Shown piece by piece: positions 17,723 through 25,314 of a stretch of DNA of 64,000 nt; position 1 is the stretch's first letter, and each line of letters starts with the position of its first letter. This DNA comes from a virus. The notes under the pieces are model-generated. The model worked only from the letters and a program-made list of their open reading frames with translations. It had not been told where the DNA came from and searched no databases. Where the stretch lies: IMG/VR virus record IMGVR_UViG_3300035698_003924, positions 1 to 64,000 of that record; one strand, given 5' to 3'. A program made the position numbers and the translations under genes.

Positions 17723-19056
17723 ACAACATACGCGTCGTAGCTTTCTACACAATCGACACCCCGTACGAACAAGAGGTGGAGGTCTTACGCGCATCGTTAG
17801 TTGAAAATGGTGTCCGGCATCATATAGCGGGCTACCCGTCACGCGGGAGTTGGGTGGCAAACTGTGGGGTCAAACCTGAGTTTCTGCTGAGTGTACTGCG
17901 GCTGTTCCGCAACGATGATTTATTGTATCTCGATGCGGATGCCGTGGTGCAAGGGTCACTGGATTATTTTCGTAGACTCAGCACGGATGTCGGCGTACAC
18001 TACAAGGACGGCAAGGAGCTACTCAGTGGCACGATCTTCTTGAAGAATAATATCCGTGTAGAGGCGTTGCTAGAGTGCTGGCTAGCCGAACAGCGCAAAG
18101 CCCCGACAGAATGGGACCAGCGTGTTTTAGCCAAGTTGCTGGCCACATATTATACCAGCGGGCTAATGATTGAAGATATACCGCCGGAATACTGCAAGAT
18201 TTTCGATAAAGATATGGGCATCGGGGACACCGAGCCTGTCATCGTACACAATCAAGCTAGCAGACGGTTCAAGGAGGCCGTGAATATGTCAAAAGAGAAG
18301 CCCGTACACACATTCAAAGACGTTCCTGTGGAGTTGTTTGGTCTGAGGATTCGACGTGGCGGGGATGGCACGATCTGGATATCGCGGAAGAACAGGCAAG
18401 TCATCGACTACCTGGACCAGCGATACACGCGGGTGCCGGGAACCTTGAAATGGTACCCTAAGGCTGAGGCCGCTCAACCGTTTGAGTCCGAGAGGGTTCA
18501 CTTTGACGGGGTGGGCTGTTACTTGGTGGGTAAAGGCCCAAGCCTGGATGAGCTGACTCGGGCAGATTTTACGAATCCTACGTGGCCCATCATCGCGATC
18601 AACGATGCGATCCACAAGGTAGAGAGTCTGGAGTTGTCGAATCCCATGTACTGTGCCCAACAGGATACGAGCCTACAGGATACATGTAAGCCCGCGACGG
18701 GTAAGCTATTCGTGGCTCACCAGTCGAGACACTTCTACGCAGACTTCCGAAACAAGTTTGTGTTCCATCCAGTAGACCTGGAACTCAGCTCCAGTTCGCT
18801 GACAGTCTTGTGTGCTATCAAGATTGCGAAAATCTTAGGTACAAAGCAGTTCACGATGCTGTGTTTCGATGCTTGCGTAAATCGAGAGACAGCCTATGCA
18901 GAGTGCATAGGCTATTCTCCCGACCATCATGGTGGACCGCCGTCGCGGTTCCTTGTACACCGTGAGAAAATTGATAAGCTACTCGACAAGACGTCTGCAA
19001 TCTGGCTTACACCCAGACTCCCTGTGAGCAGAGTAGACGATATACCTCCGCAGTAG
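17719..19056 (+). CDS. Glycosyltransferase fused to DUF115/Maf-like domain
   Basis: 445 residues, ATGA overlap with the previous gene. N-terminal half: GT-A-like with LLYLDADAVVQGSL (DxD, ~70-78), SGTIFLKN and WDQRVLAKLL, as in GT8-like or related nucleotide-sugar transferases. C-terminal half, from ~residue 265: GCYLVGKGPSLDEL ... PIIAINDAIHKVE, the glycine-rich pattern of DUF115 (motility-associated factor/sialyltransferase-like) proteins, which glycosylate flagellins in some bacteria. A protein acceptor would fit that kinship. The last 50 bp overlap the convergent exonuclease gene. Confidence 0.75.
   Translation: MNNIRVVAFYTIDTPYEQEVEVLRASLVENGVRHHIAGYPSRGSWVANCGVKPEFLLSVLRLFRNDDLLYLDADAVVQGSLDYFRRLSTDVGVHYKDGKELLSGTIFLKNNIRVEALLECWLAEQRKAPTEWDQRVLAKLLATYYTSGLMIEDIPPEYCKIFDKDMGIGDTEPVIVHNQASRRFKEAVNMSKEKPVHTFKDVPVELFGLRIRRGGDGTIWISRKNRQVIDYLDQRYTRVPGTLKWYPKAEAAQPFESERVHFDGVGCYLVGKGPSLDELTRADFTNPTWPIIAINDAIHKVESLELSNPMYCAQQDTSLQDTCKPATGKLFVAHQSRHFYADFRNKFVFHPVDLELSSSSLTVLCAIKIAKILGTKQFTMLCFDACVNRETAYAECIGYSPDHHGGPPSRFLVHREKIDKLLDKTSAIWLTPRLPVSRVDDIPPQ
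18891..18913. terminator. Perfect 10-bp inverted repeat inside the glycosyltransferase gene
   Basis: AGCCTATGCA, a 3-nt loop (GAG), then TGCATAGGCT. It lies in the coding sequence, about 95 bp beyond the stop of the leftward gene that ends at 19007. It may end or protect the 3' end of the leftward transcript, since the two operons overlap and leave no intergenic space. There is no T-tract, so termination is uncertain. Confidence 0.45.
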
Positions 19057-19636
19057 TGATACAGTCCTGAAGGGCATCGTGTGCTCGTAATGTCTGCACA
19101 CCAAGCTTCTTCGCCAGCGCCTGTAGACCTACTTTGGAGTAGGGAACTTTGGCTCCGTGCATGGCTGCCCGGTCATTCAAAAACTGGGCGGTCAGCATGG
19201 AGTCTTTGTAATGGTAGTGGAAGAACTCATCGTATACGTCTGCCGTGAGCCACCGCTGGATGAAGCCACGGTCGAACGCATAGTTCTGACCAAGCGGGAT
19301 GATTTTGTGTGGGTTACCCCAACGGGTAACGGGTAGCCCTAGCTTCTTGACCCACTCCCGTAGCATGTCGATAGCCTTGAGGGGATCGTGGCCGGTATCC
19401 ATAGCTCTAGCCATCTGTTCCCGATTCATCCTGATAGCTTCGGGGTCAATGGTATGCTCATTCTCGATCTTCATCTCGATGTAGAATGGTGCTACGTCCT
19501 TACGGGGTTTGAAGTTTGAATCCAGCGCCAAGATACTGAGTTGCCAAATCTCGTGGCGCGTGGAGTCCAGACCCGTAGTCTCAGTGTCGATAGCGCACAC
19601 CTGATTCCCGTTCCAATGCTGCATACACTTAGCCAT
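19007..19636 (-). CDS. DnaQ-like 3'-5' exonuclease (DEDDh)
   Basis: 209 residues. AIDTETTG (Exo I, ~15-22), GQNYAFDRGFIQR (Exo II) and AHDALQDCITTAEVYRLL (Exo III, DEDDh type with His before the final Asp) are all present. It probably proofreads or degrades DNA in replication or repair. Last gene of the leftward replication operon; start overlaps the previous stop (TAATG). The 3' end overlaps the opposite-strand glycosyltransferase gene by 50 bp. Confidence 0.88.
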   Translation of the reverse strand: MAKCMQHWNGNQVCAIDTETTGLDSTRHEIWQLSILALDSNFKPRKDVAPFYIEMKIENEHTIDPEAIRMNREQMARAMDTGHDPLKAIDMLREWVKKLGLPVTRWGNPHKIIPLGQNYAFDRGFIQRWLTADVYDEFFHYHYKDSMLTAQFLNDRAAMHGAKVPYSKVGLQALAKKLGVQTLRAHDALQDCITTAEVYRLLCSQGVWV

Positions 19637-19830
19637 TAGGTTACTCCCCTATGCAGGACGATCTGGAAGGCTTGTTCCTCGGAGAAACCGGCCTCGATGT
19701 AGCCTTGGTACATTGTATGTAGCATCCTCGCCATATTTCTGGCGGACTCCTGTATCATATCCTGGTTGCTGGCGATTGACAGCAACGCTTTTTCCATCTC
19801 TGCGCGTTCCTCCGGCGTCGGCTCTGCCAC
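19636..19830 (-). CDS. Small hypothetical protein
   Basis: 64 residues from a GTG at 19830, chosen because CAAGGAGTAACACC precedes it with good spacing; the longer reading frame upstream would run into the methyltransferase gene. Sequence begins VAEPTPEERAEMEKALLSIASNQDMIQESARNM and looks all-helical. Between the D12 methyltransferase and the exonuclease; function unknown. Confidence 0.7.
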   Translation of the reverse strand: MAEPTPEERAEMEKALLSIASNQDMIQESARNMARMLHTMYQGYIEAGFSEEQAFQIVLHRGVT

Positions 19831-19834
19831 GGTG

Positions 19835-20710
19835 TTACTCCTTGATCCAAAGACACTCTGTTTGCGGGGTACGTTCTTGCAAGTGAGCCACATGCCCCTT
19901 GTTATTACCCTCGCTACCATTGACACCTTGTATCGAACTGTGAACGTCCCAAGTATATTTCGTGTCCCAGTCATACCCATCGTACAACGGATTCGAGAAA
20001 CCAGATACTGCTACGAACCCCTGCATATCCATAACAGTGTTGAGCAACTCGCGGTGCTGGTCTTTCGTGAGTTCGTTGCCATACGATCCTGAGTAGGCAC
20101 CAAGATACGGCGGGTCCAGATAGAACACAGCATCCGGCCCGTCGTAATCGTGTAAGCAACCCGCGTAGTCCCTGTTCTCTATCTGAACATGGCGGAAGCG
20201 AGTGTGTATCTCAGGGAATAGTCCAAGTTTGCCTTTCGCGATTCCCGCAATCCGTGCAACGGCGCTAGTGGCCCGTCCCCAGTTACGACTGAGCTGACCA
20301 AAGGACGTCTTGGTCATGTAGTACCAACGGGCAGCGCGTTCCACATCATCTTGACACCCTTCCCATGTGGCTTTACACCAGACGAACTCCTCTCTGCTGT
20401 GTACCGTCAAGTCCAGTCTGTCTATGAGGGCGTTCAATTTGGTAGCGTCACGGATACATCTGTAGAAGGCAACAACACCCGCGTAACGGTCATTGAATAC
20501 CTCCAGCTTCGACCGTTCCCGCGCTATCAGTACCGCGCCAGAGCCACCGAAGGGTTCGATGTACGCGTCACGATAGGGCAGTAACGGTAGTATCTGCTTC
20601 ACGGATTTGGACTTCCCGCCAGGGTAACCGAATGGTGCACGTAGCACCTTCTTATCGGTAGACGCAGCGGTCTGATTGTCCAAATCATTGAAGGCATCAA
20701 GTAGACTCAT
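19835..20710 (-). CDS. D12-class N6-adenine DNA methyltransferase
   Basis: 291 residues. APFGYPGGKSK (~25-35, the PxGGK motif), YIEPFGGSGAVLI (SAM-binding FxGxG), and FYLDPPYLGAYSG (catalytic DPPY) mark a Dam/D12-class enzyme that methylates adenine N6 in duplex DNA. No restriction endonuclease partner is next to it, so it is probably a stand-alone phage methyltransferase that guards against host restriction or alters regulation. Recognition site not deducible. Confidence 0.9.
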   Translation of the reverse strand: MSLLDAFNDLDNQTAASTDKKVLRAPFGYPGGKSKSVKQILPLLPYRDAYIEPFGGSGAVLIARERSKLEVFNDRYAGVVAFYRCIRDATKLNALIDRLDLTVHSREEFVWCKATWEGCQDDVERAARWYYMTKTSFGQLSRNWGRATSAVARIAGIAKGKLGLFPEIHTRFRHVQIENRDYAGCLHDYDGPDAVFYLDPPYLGAYSGSYGNELTKDQHRELLNTVMDMQGFVAVSGFSNPLYDGYDWDTKYTWDVHSSIQGVNGSEGNNKGHVAHLQERTPQTECLWIKE

Positions 20711-20919
20711 ACGCGGGCCTCCCTGAGTATCCTTTGACAGATGACACCGGATTTTTCTAGCTGGCCGGTGTCGGTGAACCCGGCATTATTACCCATGTAG
20801 TCGATACCGTGGTCCTCGTAGTAGACCATCATTGCTTCTGCCAGTTTTATAACTGACATGAACGCTGGAATATCCTTGCGCTCCAGCTCGATCCTAAGCT
20901 CGGCGGGGTAGATTCTCAT
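20707..20919 (-). CDS. Small hypothetical protein
   Basis: 70 residues, ATGA overlap with the methyltransferase gene. MRIYPAELRIELERKDIPAFMSVIKLAEAMMVYYEDHGIDYMG... A short, probably alpha/beta protein that I do not recognise. The interval length and coupling support it as real. Confidence 0.65.
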   Translation of the reverse strand: MRIYPAELRIELERKDIPAFMSVIKLAEAMMVYYEDHGIDYMGNNAGFTDTGQLEKSGVICQRILREARV

Positions 20920-21125
20920 AACGCCTCCGACAGCCGGCTACAGAATGACTCAATCGCTCCGGCGTCTGCGACTGTGGGTACACCGGCATCAATACAGACG
21001 CTATTCACCTGTTTGTTTTGTAGCGAGTTATTCAGTGCCGGTATAGCGATTTTCACAATCGCCCGCAGCATCGCTACTTCGTTAGCTTCTAAGCTAAGGT
21101 CGATACCCTTGGTCTTGATCTTCAT
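20916..21125 (-). CDS. Small hypothetical protein
   Basis: 69 residues, ATGA overlaps at both ends. MKIKTKGIDLSLEANEVAMLRAIVKIAIPALNN... It has weak similarity of layout to the neighbouring 70-residue protein (short beta start, then a helical region). The two may be distant duplicates; function unknown. Confidence 0.65.
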   Translation of the reverse strand: MKIKTKGIDLSLEANEVAMLRAIVKIAIPALNNSLQNKQVNSVCIDAGVPTVADAGAIESFCSRLSEAL

Positions 21126-22024
21126 GATGTCTCCTCGTTGAATCTCCGCTGGCAGTTCGGGCAGAAACGGAATGCCTGGAAGTTATTGACTGACTCCCGT
21201 TCGTAATGGTGTTCATGCCCCTCTTGGTGTGCTTGCTCGTACCGGATACCATCTGTATCGAACCAGTAGTCTATACCGTCGATACAGTTCGGACATCGCT
21301 CGATCACTGGCTCGACAGGCGGGGCATCACCATGTTTCAGGAAGTGTGCCAAGAACATTGCGTTGCAGAGCATGTGCGCCCAGTGGGGCAAGTCGCTCTC
21401 CCCGTCTCGGTGCCCACCTGCCATAGCCGCAGCGTAGTGGCGCATCATTGCAGCAAAGTATCGTTCCTTGCCGTTCTCAACCTTCTGCCAATTATCAGCA
21501 GCATACTTCTGTGCGCCAAAGGTCAGTACCTCTGCGACGCCCTGCAACACCGGCAGATTCAGCAAATCCCAACGGGCCTTATCGTCGTCGAACTTCATAC
21601 CCGATTCCATGTCGCGCCTTTCTAGCTCGTCCAGCCGTGACTGTTCAATCATTTTATACCTCAGTCTCCAGTATTCGGTCAATATGTTCAAGGCACTCGC
21701 CTGACGGAGCTTATCACCGTCAATCGGTGCGGGCTCCTTGGGCACATATTCGTATAGTTCGCGCATACCGTTGATTATGGCCTGTTCATAGATGCCCTCA
21801 CCGTAGTTAGTAATATCCGTATCGGTTATTGTGACCCTGTAAGACTGGCCACTGGCCTTGTGGGTCACCTCACAGTGGCATACCCGCATGTCTTGGACAC
21901 GCTCCCACGGGCTAACGTCAAACAGCTTTCGGAATTCATAGTCCTTGAAGGAGGCCGGAGTCCCAATGTAAGAGCATCGCCGGTCTTTGGACATTTCATG
22001 CCGGTCTAGTACAGGTTCACTCAT
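21122..22024 (-). CDS. dATP/dGTP diphosphohydrolase-like protein with C-terminal zinc ribbon
   Basis: 300 residues from ATG 22024 (GGGAGGGTGG upstream). The central part (~160-260) has MKFDDDKARWDLLNLPVLQGVAEVLTFGAQKYAADNW ... RYFAAMMRHYAAAMAGGHRDGESDLPHWAHMLCNAMFL, the pattern of phage dATP/dGTP diphosphohydrolases (MazG-like helical fold). The C-terminus carries a CPNC ... CPNC zinc ribbon. The ~150-residue N-terminal part is unrecognised. Probable role is adjusting dNTP pools. In Z-genome phages a related enzyme works with PurZ, but no PurZ is visible here. Confidence 0.72.
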   Translation of the reverse strand: MSEPVLDRHEMSKDRRCSYIGTPASFKDYEFRKLFDVSPWERVQDMRVCHCEVTHKASGQSYRVTITDTDITNYGEGIYEQAIINGMRELYEYVPKEPAPIDGDKLRQASALNILTEYWRLRYKMIEQSRLDELERRDMESGMKFDDDKARWDLLNLPVLQGVAEVLTFGAQKYAADNWQKVENGKERYFAAMMRHYAAAMAGGHRDGESDLPHWAHMLCNAMFLAHFLKHGDAPPVEPVIERCPNCIDGIDYWFDTDGIRYEQAHQEGHEHHYERESVNNFQAFRFCPNCQRRFNEETS

Positions 22025-22212
22025 TCCACCACCCTCCCACAGGCCCATTGATTTTTCTTATCAAGTATCTCAAGGTTCGGTATCCCGGCGACGTTCACGC
22101 CGATGAAGTGTGTCTCGCCTACACGTATGTACCGAGAGGCACCTTCCTCTAGCGAGTACAGCAATAACTTCTGCTGCTCCGCTGTCAGCTTATCGAGTAG
22201 TTCTCTCAGCAT
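22021..22212 (-). CDS. Small hypothetical protein
   Basis: 63 residues between the primase-helicase and the diphosphohydrolase; its stop overlaps the next start (ATGA). MLRELLDKLTAEQQKLLLYSLEEGASRYIRVGETHFIGVNVAG... N-terminal amphipathic helices followed by a beta segment. Not recognised. Confidence 0.65.
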   Translation of the reverse strand: MLRELLDKLTAEQQKLLLYSLEEGASRYIRVGETHFIGVNVAGIPNLEILDKKNQWACGRVVE

Positions 22213-24893
22213 TAGTCTTGTACCTCCAGGAATACGCCCCGTAGAATATACTTACCCGGCTTGACATCTACGGGTTCTACACCCTTCCACCAGATGTTAC
22301 CAATGTAGTGCTGGCCATCCTTGTGCTGCCGGCCTTTTGGATACTCCGGTGGCAGCTTACGATCCATAGTCTGCTTCGACCACTCCGGCCGGTCATTAGG
22401 ATCAAGCCATGTGTGGAACTGCTTGTGAAAATCACCGACCTTAATCTTAGCTCCTGGCATATACTCACAGAACTCGTCGATGAAGGAAGCGAGTGCGGAT
22501 TTATTATATTGTTGTGCCCGTTCTTTTTCTACCGTCGTTATGACAGGTACATTGAGGCGGTCTGGTGACACTGGTAGCTCTAGCGACAACACCGCTGCTA
22601 GAAAGTCTGGTGCCTCTTTCTCCAGCTTGGGTATGATCGCCTTCTTCGGGATCACTTCCAGCGGATCGAGAGCCGGGACATAACACATAGTGATACGGGT
22701 ATCGCCGGGGAACACCGGACAATACTCGCTACTGTTAGCACACTGAACCCAATGTGACGTGTTCGGGATGTGGTAGGGCGCACGATACATATGCCGGATG
22801 TTCAGTTGCCTAGATGTCACCCAGTCTTTGATGCGATTGTATGCTTGCTTGTTACTGCTCAAGTCCACTTCCTCAACGACGCAGATAATGGCACCTTCAA
22901 GCTCACCGTTGAATCCCGACTGTGTCGTTAGCGCCAAGTCAGCCCGTTGGTAGCCACTGGTCACCAATAGACTCAGCGCCTCATGGAAGATAGACTTACC
23001 GGAGTTCTCGCTACCGTAGAAGAATAGGTATGGCAGCGGTTCTGTTGGCTCCTGGAATAGCGACGCTATCCAACATTTTAGGTAGTCCGCGCCCGTGAGG
23101 ATACCGTTGGCTTGCGCCCAGGTGTTACGCTTGACAGCATCATCGAGGCCCAGGCCACAGTGATTCAGAATACCGAGCCATGTATCGTATTTGAGATTGT
23201 CGCTAGACTCGGTGGGACTATACCTGAACTGCGCGGCATTTCGATTCCACTCACGGTCACCTGGATACTCGGATTCAAAAGGTTTGTTCACAAGCTGCCA
23301 TGCTCTTGATACCGATGACCCTAGCACAACATCGATGTCTTTCGCAACCATACCCGTGGCTTTTAGCCCAAGCTTGACGTGCACGATAGGCTCGAAACGC
23401 CAGTTGTCATCTGAGAACATGACCCACCCGGAGTCCTCGTTGTTGGACGTTATCAGGTGACGCACAAGATCGTCGTAGTTGCCCATGTCCGGGTCTTTGG
23501 TAGCCACCGTAGTACAGTTGTAGATACGTGCCCATGGCTTCTTGCCATCAGTCAACCATCCGGGCATCTTATCGGCGGAGTCCATTGGGTCGTGGTCGAT
23601 TTCGATAATCAGTCTGCCGTCACGGTGCTCGCGTAGCGTGGCTTTACGGCTGTGCAGCGAGGGGTCAACGGACACCGTTATACCCAACAACAGCGCAGCG
23701 GATACAGCCAGCTCTGCTTCACGGAAATTGAATCCGCCCTTCTCATCTTCGAGGCCACCGTATGCGCGACATGCTGTACGCAAGTCCGGTAGCTTATTGA
23801 AGTAGCAATGTGTCCAGCCTTGACCATCTTGAATCCATGACGGATCTTCTGATACCCCGCGTGAGTACCTACGTAGCGACCATGAGCCGTTACGCGTAGG
23901 GAACAAGAAACAGTTGTGGTCTGCACCAATCTCTTTACCCCTGGATATGGTTTTATAATAACCGGTAAGGCCCAGCTCCGCGTGGGCCTGTGTCAGGTGT
24001 ACCGTGTGTGTTACCAGCATGTTCTTATCTTGATCCCACCACCAAACCGCATCGGTCTGTCTGAGGAACTCAATCAGTTTCTTGTGGCCCTCGTCCAGCT
24101 TGGTCGTAGATCGTTGGCCGGCCAGTGTTGTTAGCGGGTCAGCGTCGATATCCTGATTCCCTGAAACATGTGACCGCCGTTTCAGTACGGCCAGATGGTC
24201 ACGCCAGTTCGGGGGTATTTGGGCCAGTGGCTCACCCTGTTTGATTAACTCCAGGCCGCTAGTCCCGGCCATTTTGCGGTGCCATACCCACATGTTACTC
24301 CCGCACACGTCTACGCGTGAGCAGAAATCGTAACCCGTAAGCGCAGCCAACTGTCCGAGTATAGCTCGCGCTAGTGCGGCATGTTCCGTGTGATTGTCCG
24401 TGGGTACAGGTGGGTCTAGGCTTATGTACAGGTGTATGCCGTGGCCTGATGTAGACCTGCGTATCGTGAGGTAGGGTATAGTCTTGGCAGTATCCTCAAG
24501 ACTCTGCAATTCCATCTTAGACAAATGGTTGCCTGAATCCCCGTGGTCTACTATAGCATCGAAGTCGAAGGCCACCCATCTGCTGACACGATTCTTCCAA
24601 TCCCATCCGGTCATACCGATACCTTCAGCGTGTAGCTGAAGGTCGAACCTCATATCAGTATCTTCATAGTGTGCATCTTTGTTGGCGGAGTACGGGATAC
24701 GGAAAGACTTCCAAGTCGTTAGCCCGTCCGTCCATCCGTGCCACTTGCGCCCCTTGTAATCACCGTCGATGCGTTCGCCCGAATCTTGGCCCACGTTGAC
24801 TTGACATTCCATATCAAACGAATACAGGTTTGCCAAATCAGCGTGTGTTGCGTGGTTCAGTAAAGCAGATATGGCTTGCGTCCGGGTCGGCAT
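22212..24893 (-). CDS. PrimPol-SF3 helicase replication protein
   Basis: 893 residues; GGAG precedes ATG at 24893. The N-terminal archaeo-eukaryotic-type primase shows a DFD metal motif (~110-112, in VAFDFDAIVDH), STSGHGIHLY (~147-156) and a later VD (SRVDVCG). The C-terminal superfamily 3 helicase has Walker A GSENSGKS (~627-634), Walker B IICVVEEVD (~669) and a downstream QCANSSE sensor segment. Such fused proteins make primers and unwind DNA at phage and plasmid origins. First gene of the leftward operon, next to the AT-rich divergent region that is the likely origin. Confidence 0.9.
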   Translation of the reverse strand: MPTRTQAISALLNHATHADLANLYSFDMECQVNVGQDSGERIDGDYKGRKWHGWTDGLTTWKSFRIPYSANKDAHYEDTDMRFDLQLHAEGIGMTGWDWKNRVSRWVAFDFDAIVDHGDSGNHLSKMELQSLEDTAKTIPYLTIRRSTSGHGIHLYISLDPPVPTDNHTEHAALARAILGQLAALTGYDFCSRVDVCGSNMWVWHRKMAGTSGLELIKQGEPLAQIPPNWRDHLAVLKRRSHVSGNQDIDADPLTTLAGQRSTTKLDEGHKKLIEFLRQTDAVWWWDQDKNMLVTHTVHLTQAHAELGLTGYYKTISRGKEIGADHNCFLFPTRNGSWSLRRYSRGVSEDPSWIQDGQGWTHCYFNKLPDLRTACRAYGGLEDEKGGFNFREAELAVSAALLLGITVSVDPSLHSRKATLREHRDGRLIIEIDHDPMDSADKMPGWLTDGKKPWARIYNCTTVATKDPDMGNYDDLVRHLITSNNEDSGWVMFSDDNWRFEPIVHVKLGLKATGMVAKDIDVVLGSSVSRAWQLVNKPFESEYPGDREWNRNAAQFRYSPTESSDNLKYDTWLGILNHCGLGLDDAVKRNTWAQANGILTGADYLKCWIASLFQEPTEPLPYLFFYGSENSGKSIFHEALSLLVTSGYQRADLALTTQSGFNGELEGAIICVVEEVDLSSNKQAYNRIKDWVTSRQLNIRHMYRAPYHIPNTSHWVQCANSSEYCPVFPGDTRITMCYVPALDPLEVIPKKAIIPKLEKEAPDFLAAVLSLELPVSPDRLNVPVITTVEKERAQQYNKSALASFIDEFCEYMPGAKIKVGDFHKQFHTWLDPNDRPEWSKQTMDRKLPPEYPKGRQHKDGQHYIGNIWWKGVEPVDVKPGKYILRGVFLEVQD

Positions 24894-24983
24894 GATTTTG
24901 ATTCTCCATTATCGTCGAAGTGCTGAACCATAATCATATCTGTGGGCGACTGACTGACTGACTGCCCTATATAATGATATACT

Positions 24984-25016
24984 ATTATAAGGCGCGTACG
25001 GGGGGAATAATAAATA
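24984..25016 (-). promoter_or_regulatory. Leftward promoter P1 (TATTTA-N21-TATAATAG)
   Basis: Reading leftward, TATTTA (25016-25011), exactly 21 bp, then TATAATAG (-10 at 24989-24984) preceded by CCT. The same layout and spacing occurs at 25145-25179 and 55176-55210. Drives the PrimPol-helicase operon; start of transcription is expected near 24977. Confidence 0.72.
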
Positions 25017-25144
25017 ATTCTCGAAAAACTTTTCCTGACTGACTAACTACTAACAGACATGTTATACATTGAAGAAGAAGAAGAATAATAATTGTATATA
25101 AGAGATGGGACGGCGGATAATTAGTCAGAAATTTTTTTTATTTT

Positions 25145-25179
25145 TATTTACTTTTCGATAGGCTGCCGCCTTATAATAG
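25145..25179 (+). promoter_or_regulatory. Rightward promoter P2 (TATTTA-N21-TATAATAG)
   Basis: TTTTTATTTA (25141-25150), 21 bp, TATAATAG (25172-25179), with CCT before the -10. The upstream decamer TTTTTATTTA is identical to that of the promoter at 55 kb, at the same distance. The leader (~25184-25314) carries three GATTC motifs before the ParB-like gene. Confidence 0.72.
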
Positions 25180-25268
25180 AGTAACATTTATATAGCCTTG
25201 CGCCAACGCCTATACATGGAGGGCAGGAAAGTAGCTTATTGCAAAAAACCAGAATCAAGTTACGATAT

Positions 25269-25304
25269 GATTCATGATTCAGCAGTACACGCCAAACTGA
25301 TTCG
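25269..25304 (+). promoter_or_regulatory. GATTC motifs in the leader of the first ParB-like gene
   Basis: TGATTCATGATTCAG (25268-25282) and CTGATTCGG (25297-25305) lie between promoter P2 and the start codon. CATGATTCAG (25273-25282) recurs as its reverse complement right after the gene (26347-26356), so the gene is bracketed by a 10-bp inverted pair. Possible autoregulatory operator (inference). Confidence 0.4.
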
Positions 25305-25314
25305 GAGAAGCATG

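Larger units (their letters stand above)
24894..25314. other. Divergent promoter region and candidate replication origin
   Basis: 421 bp without genes between the primase-helicase (leftward) and the first ParB-like gene (rightward). It holds two back-to-back promoters, tandem TGAC repeats framed by GGGC/GCCC at 24944-24967, a second GACTGACTAACTACTAAC stretch near 25037, GAAGAAGAAGAAGAATAATAA at 25071-25091 and a strong A/T run at 25130-25150. AT-rich DNA with short direct repeats next to a primase-helicase gene is typical of phage origins. The origin call is inferred. Confidence 0.5.
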
